A stretch of DNA of 32,711 nt from Streptomyces bobili (GCF_002154575.1 NZ_MUBA01000274.1:1-32711), one strand, 5' to 3'; shown: positions 22,615-30,961, counted from the stretch's first letter. Numbers and translations are program-made. Notes: generated by a model from the sequence alone, not told the origin.

Positions 22615-23342
22615 GCCTCGGGTCCGCCTTCCAGGGGGGAGTCCGTGCGCGGGGGGCGCACGATGTCGGTGAGGGTCGTCTCGACACGGTCGAGGTGGTG
22701 GCTCATGGCCTCCACGGCGTCGGACTCGGAACCGTCGATCAGCGCTTCGACGATGGCGCGGTGTTCGCGGTTGGACTGCTCGCGCCGTCCGCCCAGTTGG
22801 TTGAGGAAGGTCGACTGACGCGCCAGTGCGTCACGGATCTCCTCGATGACCCGGCGGAACACCGGGTTCTGGGCGGCCTCGGCGACGGCGAGGTGGAAGA
22901 GGGTGTCCATCGCGACCCAGGCGGTGGTGTCGGTCTCGCCTTCCATCCGGTCCAGGAGGTGGGCCAGGTGGTCCAGGTTCTCCGGGGTGCGGCGGGCGGC
23001 GGCGTACCCGGCGACCGGGATCTCGATGTGGCGGCGCACTTCGAGCAGGTCGCTGGCCGCGTAGTCGCCGAAGGTGGGGTCCTCGACGGTGTTGGCGACG
23101 ACGAAGGTGCCTTTACCGGTCCGGGAGACCGTCAGGCCCATGGTCTGGAGGGCGCGCAGGGCCTCCCGCAGGACGGGCCGGGAGACCTCGAGGGTGCGGC
23201 ACAGTTCCGCCTCGGAGGGAAGCTTGTCCCCGATGGCGTAGTGGCCGTGCTCGATGGCGCCGCGGAGGTGGGCGAGCACCGCTTCCATCGCACTGATACG
23301 ACGGGGTGCCGGGCCACCTGTCTGGCTGTCTGACAGGTTCAC
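22611..23342 (-). CDS. FadR-type GntR regulator (FCD domain) of the asparagine cluster
   Basis: 243 aa. GntR winged helix at about residues 18-86 ([57 protein letters not shown]), then an all-helical FCD ligand domain (about 98-225). Metal/ligand His residues are visible in [23 protein letters not shown] and HHLDR. FCD regulators usually sense organic acids or amino-acid derivatives; aspartate or asparagine is an attractive guess from context. I chose the GTG at 23342: TTGACA and a -10 place the transcript start right at this codon, so the mRNA would be leaderless. An ATG at 23288 (codon 19) is the alternative. It heads the minus-strand cluster. Confidence 0.88.
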   Translation of the reverse strand: MNLSDSQTGGPAPRRISAMEAVLAHLRGAIEHGHYAIGDKLPSEAELCRTLEVSRPVLREALRALQTMGLTVSRTGKGTFVVANTVEDPTFGDYAASDLLEVRRHIEIPVAGYAAARRTPENLDHLAHLLDRMEGETDTTAWVAMDTLFHLAVAEAAQNPVFRRVIEEIRDALARQSTFLNQLGGRREQSNREHRAIVEALIDGSESDAVEAMSHHLDRVETTLTDIVRPPRTDSPLEGGPEA

Positions 23343-23343
23343 G

Positions 23344-23379
23344 GGAGTGATACTCCGGGTGGCCGGAGGTCTCTGTCAA
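23344..23379 (-). promoter_or_regulatory. fadR promoter with overlapping GntR operator
   Basis: On the minus strand, TTGACA (23379-23374) and GAGTAT (23355-23350) are separated by 18 nt. The -10 lies inside GGAGTGATACTCC (23344-23356), a perfect 5-3-5 palindrome with the GntR/FadR core GTnnnAC (GTGATAC). The predicted transcript start falls on or next to the GTG at 23342. A second inverted repeat, CTGTCTGACAG (23326-23336), lies inside the first codons. Repressor binding at either would silence the cluster. Confidence 0.6.
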
Positions 23380-23504
23380 GGCGAGTGAAAGGAAAAATTC
23401 AGCCAGGGCCCTGAATGAAAGCGGGTTTCCCAGGCAGTCCCTGGCAGGCCCGGCCGCCCGCGCCGGGCGAGGCGCGTGCCCCCGCCAGGCCCTCTCCCCC
23501 GCGC

Positions 23505-24338
23505 TCAGCTGTCGAGGACTCCCGTGGCCAGCAGGCCGAAGAGCAGTAGGCCGACGACGATCCGGTAGATCACGAAGGCGTTGAAGGAGTGCTTGGCGAC
23601 GAACCTGAGCAGCCAGGCGATGGAGGCGTAGGCGACCACGAAGGACACCGCCGTGCCGACGACCAGGGGTGCGGCCCCGGCCCCGGTGCCCAGGGCGTCC
23701 TTCAGCTCGTACAGGCCGGCGCCGGTGAGCGCCGGGATGCCGAGGAAGAAGGACAGCCGGGTGGCGGCGACCCGGTCGAGGTCGAGCAGGAGCGCGGTCG
23801 ACATGGTGGCACCGGAGCGGGAGAAGCCGGGGAAGAGCAGCGCGAGGATCTGCGAGCCGCCGACCAGCATGGCGTCCTTGAGCGAGGTGTCGTCCTCGCC
23901 CCGCTTGTGCCGGCCCGTGCGGTCGGCCGCCCACATCACGCCGCTGCCCGCGATGAGCGAGCCCGCGACCACCCAGAGCGAGGCCAGGGGACCTTGGATG
24001 AGCGGCTTCGCGGCCAGGCCGACGACGACGATCGGGATCGTCGCGTAGATCATCCACCAGCCGAACTTGTAGTCGTGGTGTCGTTCGCTCGTGTCGGTGA
24101 GGCCGCGGAGCCAGGCGGAGACGATGCGCGCGATGTCCTTGCGGAAGTAGACCAGCACCGCGGCGATCGCGCCGACCTGGATGACCGCGGAGAAGCCGAC
24201 GACCGCGTCGTCGTCGACGGGGATGCCCATCAGGCCTTCGGTGATCTTCAGATGTCCGGTGGAGGAGACGGGGAGGAACTCGGTCACTCCCTCGACGGCT
24301 CCGAGGACGACGGCCTGACCGACGGAGATGGCGCTCAT
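23505..24338 (-). CDS. uppP: Undecaprenyl-diphosphatase
   Basis: 277 aa integral membrane protein (BacA/UppP family). It dephosphorylates undecaprenyl pyrophosphate to recycle the carrier lipid for peptidoglycan and gives bacitracin tolerance when abundant. Both family motifs are present: the acidic motif EGVTEFLPVSSTGHL (Glu16, Glu20) and PGFSRSGATMSTALLL with the essential Arg. Hydrophobic helices run to the end (IVVGLLLFGLLATGVL). The ATG at 24338 is preceded by GGGAT, a weak ribosome site. It lies 68 nt after crcB on the same strand and may be read through from that operon. Confidence 0.94.
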   Translation of the reverse strand: MSAISVGQAVVLGAVEGVTEFLPVSSTGHLKITEGLMGIPVDDDAVVGFSAVIQVGAIAAVLVYFRKDIARIVSAWLRGLTDTSERHHDYKFGWWMIYATIPIVVVGLAAKPLIQGPLASLWVVAGSLIAGSGVMWAADRTGRHKRGEDDTSLKDAMLVGGSQILALLFPGFSRSGATMSTALLLDLDRVAATRLSFFLGIPALTGAGLYELKDALGTGAGAAPLVVGTAVSFVVAYASIAWLLRFVAKHSFNAFVIYRIVVGLLLFGLLATGVLDS

Positions 24339-24406
24339 GGGATCCCGTTCTGCGGGTGGTCGACGGTGCGGTGCACAGTCCTACCAGCCGTGGGTGTGTT
24401 CCCCGG

Positions 24407-24781
24407 TCATGACCACACCGTCTGGGCGAGCCACACCCCCGCGAAGGCGGCCCCGACGCCCGCCGCCACACTGACGACGACGTTGGCGGCGGCGTGCAGC
24501 GCCGCTCCGGTCTCCGTCAGCCGCAGCGTCTCGTAGGAGAACGTGGAGTAGGTGGTCAGGGCCCCGCAGAAACCGGTGCCGAGGAGCAGCCGCAGGTCGG
24601 AGCCGGCCGCTCCGGCGAGGGCCGCGCCGGTCACCAGGCCGAGGACCGCGCAGCCGACGATGTTGACGACGAAGGTGCCCCAGGGGAAGACCGAGTCGTG
24701 CCGGGCCTGCACCGCGCGGTCGGTCAGATAGCGCAGGGGCGCGCCGACCATGCCTCCGGCGACGACCAGCAGCCAGTTCAC
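24407..24781 (-). CDS. crcB: CrcB/Fluc fluoride channel subunit 1
   Basis: 124 aa, four transmembrane helices, the standard Fluc size. Motifs: [11 protein letters not shown] in helix 1, pore Asn40 in FVVNIVGC of helix 2, and the helix-3 break with the phenylalanine box [10 protein letters not shown]. Of the two conserved Phe of TTFSTF the first is Tyr78 here and the second is Phe81. Fluc channels are dual-topology dimers that let fluoride leave the cell. The GTG start overlaps the DUF190 stop by 4 nt (GTGA). A second, different CrcB lies two genes upstream, so a heterodimer is likely. Confidence 0.92.
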   Translation of the reverse strand: MNWLLVVAGGMVGAPLRYLTDRAVQARHDSVFPWGTFVVNIVGCAVLGLVTGAALAGAAGSDLRLLLGTGFCGALTTYSTFSYETLRLTETGAALHAAANVVVSVAAGVGAAFAGVWLAQTVWS

Positions 24782-25158
24782 AACGGCCTCTTACCGGGCG
24801 TGTCCGTTTCGCCCTGATCACCGTCACGGCCGGTGTACCGGATGACCTCGCAGGGGTCGAGGACGACCAGGCCCTCGGTGACGAGTTCGTCGAGCTGCGG
24901 GAGGAAGGCCCGTACGCGTTCCTCGGTGTCGACGATGACGACGGCGACCGGGAGGTCCTCGCTGAGCGAGAGCAGGCGGGCGGTGTGGATGAGCGAGGAG
25001 GCGCCGAAGCCCTCGATGCCGCGGAAGACGCTGGCACCGGCCAGGCCCGCCGCATGGGCCCGGTGCACGATCTCGGTGTACAGGGGTTTGCGGTGCCAGG
25101 TGTCGTTCTCGCCGACGAGGACGGTCACGCGCAGGGCACTGCCGGTGAGCCTGGTCAT
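24778..25158 (-). CDS. DUF190 (PII-like) protein between two crcB genes
   Basis: 126 aa. Ferredoxin-like/PII-like fold of the DUF190 family: [20 protein letters not shown], then [40 protein letters not shown] and [20 protein letters not shown]. Its biochemical function is not established, but the gene is often found with crcB in actinobacteria. Here it overlaps both neighbours by 4 nt (ATGA at the crcB2 end, GTGA at the crcB1 start), so the three proteins are probably made in fixed ratio. A regulatory or assembly role for the fluoride channel is inferred from this context only. The C-terminal 15 residues are charged and probably disordered. Confidence 0.88.
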   Translation of the reverse strand: MTRLTGSALRVTVLVGENDTWHRKPLYTEIVHRAHAAGLAGASVFRGIEGFGASSLIHTARLLSLSEDLPVAVVIVDTEERVRAFLPQLDELVTEGLVVLDPCEVIRYTGRDGDQGETDTPGKRPL

Positions 25159-25610
25159 GGCTGCCTCCGGGTCAGGACGCGGCGGGTCGCGGTCGCCGCG
25201 AGCCACACCGCCGTGAGCGCCGCGAGCGGGGTCGCGGCCAGGTAGGCCAGCGCCGTGCGGGGATGTCCCGTGTCGAACAGGCGCTGGAGGTCGACGGCGT
25301 ACGTCGAGAAGGTGGTGAAGCCGCCGAGCACGCCGGTGCCGAAGAAGGGGCGCACGAGCCGGTGCACGGTCAGGGCCTCGGTGATCAGCACCAGGAACAC
25401 GCCGATCACGGCACAGCCGACGACGTTGACCCAGAAGGTCGTCCAGGGGAAGCCGCTGCCGGCAGAGGGCCACCACAGGGCTGCCGCGTAGCGGGCCGCG
25501 GCGCCCAGCCCACCGCCGACGGCGACCACGGCCACGGCCGGAAGCTGTCCCGGCACGGCGGACCGGCGCGGGGCGCCGCCGCGGAGGCTGTCGGTCTCCG
25601 GGGCTGTCAT
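25155..25610 (-). CDS. crcB: CrcB/Fluc fluoride channel subunit 2
   Basis: 151 aa. After a 20-residue polar N-terminal tail absent from subunit 1, the Fluc fold begins at about residue 24: [11 protein letters not shown] in helix 1, pore Asn62 in FWVNVVGC, and helix-3 box [10 protein letters not shown], where the first Phe is kept (Phe101) and the second is Tyr (Tyr104). The ATG at 25610 has AGGAG about 9 nt upstream; an upstream start at 25691 would add a non-conserved Arg/Gly-rich stretch. It is the first gene of the crcB-DUF190-crcB operon. I looked for a crcB (fluoride) riboswitch in the 115 nt upstream and did not recognise one. Confidence 0.9.
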   Translation of the reverse strand: MTAPETDSLRGGAPRRSAVPGQLPAVAVVAVGGGLGAAARYAAALWWPSAGSGFPWTTFWVNVVGCAVIGVFLVLITEALTVHRLVRPFFGTGVLGGFTTFSTYAVDLQRLFDTGHPRTALAYLAATPLAALTAVWLAATATRRVLTRRQP

Positions 25611-25725
25611 GTCGTACGTCTCCTGCCTGAGACCGCCTGGCGGTCGCGGGCGGTCCGAACCCCCGGTCGCCCCGGCTCGCGGGGTGATCACGGCTGGTCA
25701 ACAGGGTAACGCCGGATCACCGTGC

Positions 25726-26679
25726 TCAGGGTGCCGCGCAGACCGCGATGCCGGGCTCCCAGAGGCTGCCGAGGACGAGCCTGCCGCCGGCCGCGCAGAC
25801 GCTGGTGACCATGCGGAAGCCGGAACGGCGGCGGGTGAGGTGGTGGACGGTCCTGCCGGTGTCGTCGACGGCGAGGACGCCGATGGTGCCCGAGGGGCGG
25901 TAGGGGGCGCGCAGGGCCAGCCGGGCGGCGTGGTGGCGGACGGCCGGGCCGGCCCGGTGGAGGAGGTCGAGCGGGGGGACGCGAGGGCCGGCCAGCGCGA
26001 CCCAGACCGGTCCGTCGGGGGCGCCGCGCCACAGGTTGTCCGGGTAGCCGGGCAGGTTCTCGACGAGGGGTTCGGCCCGTCCGGCGGCGGGGCCGGTGAG
26101 GTGGTAGCGGGTGAGGCGGCGGGCGCCGGTCTCGGCGACGATCAGGAACCCGGCGTCGGCGCTCACCGCGAGGCCGTTGGCGAACTGGAGTCCGTCCAGG
26201 AGGATTTCGGGTTCGGCGTCGCCCGGTGCGAGGCGCAGCAGGCGTCCGGTGCCGGTGTGTTCGACGAGGTCGCCCATCCAGGCGTGCAGGGGGTGGGCCC
26301 GGCTCGACACCGTGAAGTACACCGTCCCGTCGGGCAGCGCCACGACGTTGCTGCAGAACCGCAGCCGCTCCCCCGCCACCGAGTCGGCCAGTACGTCGGT
26401 CCGGCCGCCCTCCAGGCCGACGCGCAGCAGCGCCCCCTCCGCGTCGCACACCAACAGGTCGCCGTCGGGGAGGAGTTCGAGGCCGAGCGGGCGGCCGTCG
26501 ATGCGGGCGACCTCCTCGACGCGGGCGGCGCGGGGATCGTCGAGGCCGTCGACGCGCAGGATCCGGCCGTCCGCGACGCCGGTCAGGACGCGCCCGCGCC
26601 GATCGGACACGACGTCCTCGGGGCCGTGGCCGCCGAGGGAGAGGTGGCCTACGGGGACGAGAGCGGTGGGTCGGTCCAT
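25726..26679 (-). CDS. SMP-30/gluconolactonase/strictosidine synthase-like beta-propeller protein
   Basis: 317 aa, no signal peptide. Six-bladed propeller with the pattern GPEDVVSDRRGRVLTGVADG, RPLGLELLPDGDLLVCDAEG, RFCSNVVALPDGTVYFTVSS, GLQFANGLAVSADAGFLIVA, ETGARRLTRYHL and YPDNLWRGAPDGPVWVAL. Glu21 (in GPED) and the Asn residues of FCSNV, FANGL and PDN are the expected calcium ligands. The strictosidine synthase-like subgroup in bacteria includes lactonases and other hydrolases; the substrate cannot be read. It follows a small ArsR-like regulator by 66 nt on the same strand and may be controlled by it. Confidence 0.85.
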   Translation of the reverse strand: MDRPTALVPVGHLSLGGHGPEDVVSDRRGRVLTGVADGRILRVDGLDDPRAARVEEVARIDGRPLGLELLPDGDLLVCDAEGALLRVGLEGGRTDVLADSVAGERLRFCSNVVALPDGTVYFTVSSRAHPLHAWMGDLVEHTGTGRLLRLAPGDAEPEILLDGLQFANGLAVSADAGFLIVAETGARRLTRYHLTGPAAGRAEPLVENLPGYPDNLWRGAPDGPVWVALAGPRVPPLDLLHRAGPAVRHHAARLALRAPYRPSGTIGVLAVDDTGRTVHHLTRRRSGFRMVTSVCAAGGRLVLGSLWEPGIAVCAAP

Positions 26680-26745
26680 GCGGGGTGCCTTCCACTGGTG
26701 CGGGCCGCCGACGCTAGGCCGTCCGGCGTCGCCCCTGCCAGCCCC

Positions 26746-27033
26746 CTACCAGCCCTTTTCGAACATGCGGGCCACTTCGGCGATGCGCATCTCGTCGCGC
26801 CGGTAGTAGGTGCGCAGCCGGATCCGCTTGGCGCGCAGCAGACCCAGGTCGGCGAGCAGGGCGAGGTGCGTGTCGGCCACCCGGCGGTCCACCCCGAGTT
26901 TCGTCGCGACGGTGTCCGCGGTGACGCCGTCCTCGACGAGGTCCGCGCGCCGCTGCGGCGGGAAGTGCCGCGCCGGTTCCTTCAGCCATTCCAGGATGTG
27001 CAGTCGCCGTTCGTTCACGGGAGTCCTCAGCAT
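26746..27033 (-). CDS. Small ArsR-like winged-helix regulator
   Basis: 95 aa. Winged helix throughout: VNERRLHILEWLKEPARHFP, then LVEDGVTADTVATKLGVDRR with VADTHLALLADLGLLRAKRI, and a basic wing RLRTYYRRDEMRIAEVARMF. Of the Cys/His metal motifs of ArsR/SmtB sensors, none is present in the recognition helix region, so it probably does not sense metals. I chose the ATG at 27033, preceded by GGGAGGGG; the frame upstream (to 27228) encodes Gly/Arg-rich non-protein-like sequence. It is probably co-transcribed with the SMP-30-like gene. Confidence 0.85.
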   Translation of the reverse strand: MLRTPVNERRLHILEWLKEPARHFPPQRRADLVEDGVTADTVATKLGVDRRVADTHLALLADLGLLRAKRIRLRTYYRRDEMRIAEVARMFEKGW

Positions 27034-27188
27034 GGTCGTCCCCTCCGTCCCTGGATCGGGGCCCTCGTCACCGCGTCTTCCCACTGTTCCGCAGTCGAGG
27101 CCTCCCTGTCCGGCACTCCGGGACCCTTGGCCGGGATCGAACATCCCTCTTCCGTACGGCAGTTCGCGCGGGGAAGGGGACACGCGCA

Positions 27189-27220
27189 GGGGCCCGGCCG
27201 CACGGTGGCGGCCGGGCCCC
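27189..27220 (-). terminator. Strong terminator of the galactanase gene
   Basis: GGGGCCCGGCCGC (27189-27201) and GCGGCCGGGCCCC (27208-27220) form a perfect 13-bp stem with a 6-nt loop, 26 nt past the GH53 stop codon on the minus strand. Confidence 0.8.
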
Positions 27221-27246
27221 GCTGTCACGAGGTCACATGGTGACGG

Positions 27247-28806
27247 TCAGCGGTGGCTGAACCATGCCGTCGAGGACAGCGCCCGGTCGTCGTAGCCGAA
27301 CAGGGCCTGGTTCTCCCAGCCGTTGCCGGAGGCGGCGTCGGCCGGGTCCCAGCCGTTGCCGTTCACGGCGGTCCAGGTGGTCTCCCAGTAGAAGACACCG
27401 AGACCGCGGCCGTTCGGGACGGCCTCCACGATGCTGGCCACGGAGTTCATCCAGGCGAGCTGGCCGGCCGGGGTGGCCGGGTAGCCGGCGACCAGTTCGC
27501 TCGACAGGTCGATGATGTTCTCGAACGAGTCGTCGCTGTCGAGACGGAACGGGTAGGCCGTCTCGGCGACGAAGACCGGCTTGCCGTAGCGGGAGGCCGC
27601 GTCGTCCAGCGTGGTCTGGAAGTCGGCGAGCGTGCCGTGCCAGTAGCCGTAGAAGGACAGGCCGATGGTGTCGAACTTGACGCCGTTGGAGACCGCGCTG
27701 TCGAACCACCAGCGGGTGCCGGTCAGGTCACCGCCCTTGGCGAGGTGCAGGGCCACCGGGGTGGACGAGTTGACGGCCTTGACGGCGTCGTAGCCGGAGT
27801 TGAGAAGACCGGCGAGCTGGCCCCAGTTGGAGGTGGAACCCTCGTTCCACAGCATGCCGCCGTTGATCTCGTTGCCCACCTGGACCATGTCGGCGGTGGT
27901 GCCCTGGGCCTTGAGCGCGTTCAGCACGTCGTACGTGTGGTTGTACACGTCCGTCTTCAGCTGGCTGTACGAGTGGCCCGCCCAGGCGCTCGGCTTGCTC
28001 TGGGCGCCCGGATCGGCCCAGGTGTCCGAGTAGTGGAAGTCGACCAGGAGCTTCTGGCCGGCGGCCTTGACCCGCTTGGCGGCGGCCAGCACGCGCGCCT
28101 TGTTGTTGTAGCCGTCGGCGGGGTTGACCCAGACCTTCAGGCGCGCGTAGTTCATGCCGGCGTTCTTCAGGATGGTGACCGGGTCGCCGGTGGTGCCCGA
28201 GGCGGTCTTGTAGACGCCGCCCTTGGCCTCGCTCTTGGGGAGGGACGAGATGTCGGCGCCCTTGATCGACAGTCCGGTCGTGCCGGACGTGAAGGTCAGG
28301 TCGTCCACATTGATCCAGTTGCCCGCGTTCGCGTCACTGTTGACGCTGATCGTGCACTGGTTGTTCGTCACGTTGACCGGGACGACGATACGGAGCCAGC
28401 CGCTCGCCGAGACGGGCAGATCGGTGCGCTGTTCGGCGCCGCCGCAGTTCTTCAGGGCTATGTAGGCCGACTTCTGGCCGCCGCCGGAGCGGACCCAGGC
28501 GGTGAGCTTGTAGTTGCCGTTGGTCAGCCCCGACAGGTACTGGTACGTCTCCACCTTGTAGGCGGCGGACGCCCAGTGGGAGAGGCGGTAACTGCCGGCG
28601 TGTCCGCCGGACTCGGCGAATGAGGCGCCGGTGTCGCCGTACTCGGACCAGCCGCTGGGGGCGGCTGCCCCGGCGCCGTCGGCCTCGAAGCCGGCGTTGG
28701 TGAGCGTGGAGGCCGCCTGGGCGGTCTGCGCGGGCAGGGCGGTGAGCGCGAGCCCCGCGGTGAGCGGGAGCAGCAGGGCTCTGAGGGTGCGTCTGGGATG
28801 GAACAT
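27247..28806 (-). CDS. Secreted arabinogalactan endo-beta-1,4-galactanase (GH53) with N-terminal CBM
   Basis: 519 aa. Signal peptide at residues 1-31 with RR near the start (MFHPRRTLRALLLPLTAGLA) and an AQA-type cleavage site. A carbohydrate-binding domain of CBM61-like type (about 33-172) ends NWINVDDLTF. The GH53 catalytic barrel starts at about 179 (LSIKGADISSLPKSEAKGGV) and runs to the end. The catalytic acid/base is Glu313 (QVGNEINGGMLW) and the nucleophile Glu415 (FVAETAYPF). It cuts beta-1,4-galactan side chains of pectin outside the cell to galacto-oligosaccharides. The ATG at 28806 is weakly preceded by AAGGGA. It follows the GH42 gene on the same strand but is separated from it by a strong hairpin. 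Confidence 0.94.
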   Translation of the reverse strand: MFHPRRTLRALLLPLTAGLALTALPAQTAQAASTLTNAGFEADGAGAAAPSGWSEYGDTGASFAESGGHAGSYRLSHWASAAYKVETYQYLSGLTNGNYKLTAWVRSGGGQKSAYIALKNCGGAEQRTDLPVSASGWLRIVVPVNVTNNQCTISVNSDANAGNWINVDDLTFTSGTTGLSIKGADISSLPKSEAKGGVYKTASGTTGDPVTILKNAGMNYARLKVWVNPADGYNNKARVLAAAKRVKAAGQKLLVDFHYSDTWADPGAQSKPSAWAGHSYSQLKTDVYNHTYDVLNALKAQGTTADMVQVGNEINGGMLWNEGSTSNWGQLAGLLNSGYDAVKAVNSSTPVALHLAKGGDLTGTRWWFDSAVSNGVKFDTIGLSFYGYWHGTLADFQTTLDDAASRYGKPVFVAETAYPFRLDSDDSFENIIDLSSELVAGYPATPAGQLAWMNSVASIVEAVPNGRGLGVFYWETTWTAVNGNGWDPADAASGNGWENQALFGYDDRALSSTAWFSHR

Positions 28807-28861
28807 CTTCGTCCGTCGTCCCTTCGACGTGATGGGGGTGGGTCTCCCTCGGGGTGAGGGA

Positions 28862-28902
28862 CCCCCTCCGCCCGCGGCTCGCGGCTCCACGGGCGGAGGG
28901 GG
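28862..28902 (-). terminator. Hairpin between the GH42 and GH53 genes
   Basis: CCCCCTCCGCCCG (28862-28874) and CGGGCGGAGGGGG (28890-28902) are perfect 13-bp arms around a 15-nt loop, directly after the GH42 stop codon. It would end or attenuate transcription from the beta-galactosidase gene before the galactanase gene. Confidence 0.7.
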
Positions 28903-28910
28903 AGTGGGGT

Positions 28911-30932
28911 TCAGCCGTCGAGTCGTACGACCCGCACGGCTCCCGCCGGGACCGCGAGGCGGCCGGCGGCGCGTTCGCCCGTCAGCAGTTCGGTGCCGGA
29001 CGTGTCCAGCGGCACCTTGGCGTCGGTGGCGGTGTGGTTGATGGCGAAGAGGTAGCTGCCCCTCTCGCCGGAGCGGCGCACGACCTCGACGTCGCGGGGC
29101 AGGCCGGCGCGCGGGGCGAGACGGGCGTCCTCGGCGGCCCAGCCCAGCAGGGCGTCCAGGCCCTCGGCGCCGAGCCGGGTGGAGACGTACCAGGCGGTTC
29201 CCTCGCCGAGGCGGTGCCGGGTGACGGCGGGACGGCCTGCGGTGAGGCCGTCGGCGTACGTCCAGACGGTCTCGGCGCCGCGCGGCTCGACGAACTCGGT
29301 CCACACGTCGCCGCCCAGCTCGGAGCCGTCGGGGCCGGTGATCCGCACGTGCTCTCCCTGGAGCAGCGGGGAGAACTCCTCGACGGTGAGTCCGAGGACG
29401 TCCCGCAGCGCGCCCGGGTAGGCGCCCTCGTGGACGGCGTCGGAGGCGTCGACGATGCCGGAGAAGTACGACACGACGAGCGTGCCGCCGTTCTCGACGT
29501 ACGTCCTGAGGTTGTTCCCGGCCGTCTCCGTCATCAGGTACAGGGCGGGCACCACGACCATCGGGTACCGCGAGAGGTCGGCTTCGGGGTGGGCGAAGTC
29601 GACGGTGAGGTGGCGGTCGTAGAGGGCCTCGTAGAAGGCGTCGGCGCGCTCGCGCGGGTCGTGGTCCTCGCTGGGGCGCCAGGCGAGGTTCTGCGCCCAC
29701 CAGGAGTGCCAGTCCCACAGGACGGCGACGTCGGCCTCGGTGCGGGTGCCCCGGATCGGGCTCAGGGAGTCGAGGGAGGCGCCGAGTTCGACGACCTCGC
29801 GCCACACGCGGGTGTCCGTGCCGCCGTGCGGGACCATCGAGGAGTGGAACTTCTCGGCGCCGCGCCGGGACTGCCGCCACTGGAAGAACATGGCGCCCTC
29901 GGAGCCGCGGGCCACGTGTCCGAGGGAGTTGCGGGCCATCTGGCCGGGGGCCTTGGCCGGGTTGCGGGGCTGCCAGTTGACGCCCGAGGTGGAGTGCTCC
30001 AGGAGGATCCAGGGGGCGCCGCCGGCTACGGAACGGGTGAGGTCGGCGGCCATCGCCAGGTTGACGTGGGTGCGGCGGCCGTCGGTGATCAGGTAGTGGT
30101 CGTTGGTGACGAGGTCGACCTCACGGCCCCAGGCCCAGTAGTCGACCGAGTCGCACTGGCTGAGGGCGGTCATGAAGTTCGTGGTGACCGGGACGCCGGG
30201 CGCGAGGCGGTGCAGGATGTCGCGCTCCATCCGGAAGTTCTCGCGCATGGTGGCGTCGGCGAAGCGCCGGTAGTCGAGGGCCTGGCCGGGGTTGCCGACG
30301 GTGGGGGTGGTGCGCGGCGGGTTGACGTCGTCGAAGGCCGCGTAGCGCTGGCCCCAGAAGGCGGTGCCCCAGGCCTCGTTGACCGCGTCTATCGTGCCGT
30401 ACGTCGTCTCCAGCCAGCGGCGGAAGTGGGCGGCGCAGGACTCGCAGTAGCAGGCCGAGACGGGCACACCGTACTCGTTGTGGACGTGCCACATCGCGAG
30501 CGCCGGATGGTCGCCGTAGCGCTCGGCGAGCCGGGTGGCGATGTCCGCCGCGGCGGCGCGGTAGTCGGCGTTGCTGTGGCAGATCGCCGCGCGGGAGCCG
30601 AACTCGTAGCGGACTCCGTCGGCGGTGACGGGCAGGGCCTCGGGGTGCTCGCGGTAGAACCAGACGGGCGGGGCCGCTGTGGGGGTGGCCAGGTCGACGC
30701 GGATGCCGTTCTCGTGCAGCAGGTCGATGATCCGGTCCAGCCAGCCGAAGTCGTGGACCCCGGGAGCGGGCTCCAGGAGGGCCCAGGAGAAGATCCCGAC
30801 ACTCACCATGGTGACGCCGGCCTCGCGCATCAGCCGGACGTCCTCCTGCCAGACGCTTTCCGGCCACTGCTCGGGGTTGTAGTCCCCACCGAAGGCGAGC
30901 CCGGTGAGGCCCTTGGGGGTGGTCTCCGGCAT
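28911..30932 (-). CDS. Beta-galactosidase, GH42
   Basis: 673 aa, the full GH42 length with three domains: catalytic barrel (about 10-390), trimerisation domain (about 395-600) and a small C-terminal beta domain. The acid/base is Glu153 in WHVHNEYG and the nucleophile Glu312 in ILLEHSTSGVNWQ. The family zinc cysteines are present (Cys118, and Cys161, Cys163, Cys166 in CYCESC). There is no signal peptide, so it acts in the cytoplasm on imported galacto-oligosaccharides, splitting beta-1,4-linked galactose. The ATG at 30932 has GGGAGAAA about 6 nt upstream. It is divergent from the sugar-binding lipoprotein gene; palindromes in the 227-nt gap suggest LacI control. Confidence 0.95.
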   Translation of the reverse strand: MPETTPKGLTGLAFGGDYNPEQWPESVWQEDVRLMREAGVTMVSVGIFSWALLEPAPGVHDFGWLDRIIDLLHENGIRVDLATPTAAPPVWFYREHPEALPVTADGVRYEFGSRAAICHSNADYRAAAADIATRLAERYGDHPALAMWHVHNEYGVPVSACYCESCAAHFRRWLETTYGTIDAVNEAWGTAFWGQRYAAFDDVNPPRTTPTVGNPGQALDYRRFADATMRENFRMERDILHRLAPGVPVTTNFMTALSQCDSVDYWAWGREVDLVTNDHYLITDGRRTHVNLAMAADLTRSVAGGAPWILLEHSTSGVNWQPRNPAKAPGQMARNSLGHVARGSEGAMFFQWRQSRRGAEKFHSSMVPHGGTDTRVWREVVELGASLDSLSPIRGTRTEADVAVLWDWHSWWAQNLAWRPSEDHDPRERADAFYEALYDRHLTVDFAHPEADLSRYPMVVVPALYLMTETAGNNLRTYVENGGTLVVSYFSGIVDASDAVHEGAYPGALRDVLGLTVEEFSPLLQGEHVRITGPDGSELGGDVWTEFVEPRGAETVWTYADGLTAGRPAVTRHRLGEGTAWYVSTRLGAEGLDALLGWAAEDARLAPRAGLPRDVEVVRRSGERGSYLFAINHTATDAKVPLDTSGTELLTGERAAGRLAVPAGAVRVVRLDG

Positions 30933-30961
30933 GGATTTCTCCCGTTTAATCGATCATTTGG

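Noticed and set aside
25611..25725. Fluoride (crcB) riboswitch upstream of the crcB operon
   Set aside because: The conserved pseudoknot elements of the crcB motif are not recognisable on the minus strand; there are only ordinary GC-rich hairpins. A covariance search with the Rfam crcB model would settle this.
27125..27145. tRNA-like T-arm sequence (GTTCGATCCCGGC on the minus strand)
   Set aside because: There is no matching anticodon arm, D-arm or acceptor stem around it; chance resemblance.
27247..29880. Reading the galactanase as an 877-aa protein extending into the GH42 gene
   Set aside because: The extension is an Arg/Pro shadow of GH42. A clear signal peptide begins at 28806 and a hairpin lies between the two genes.
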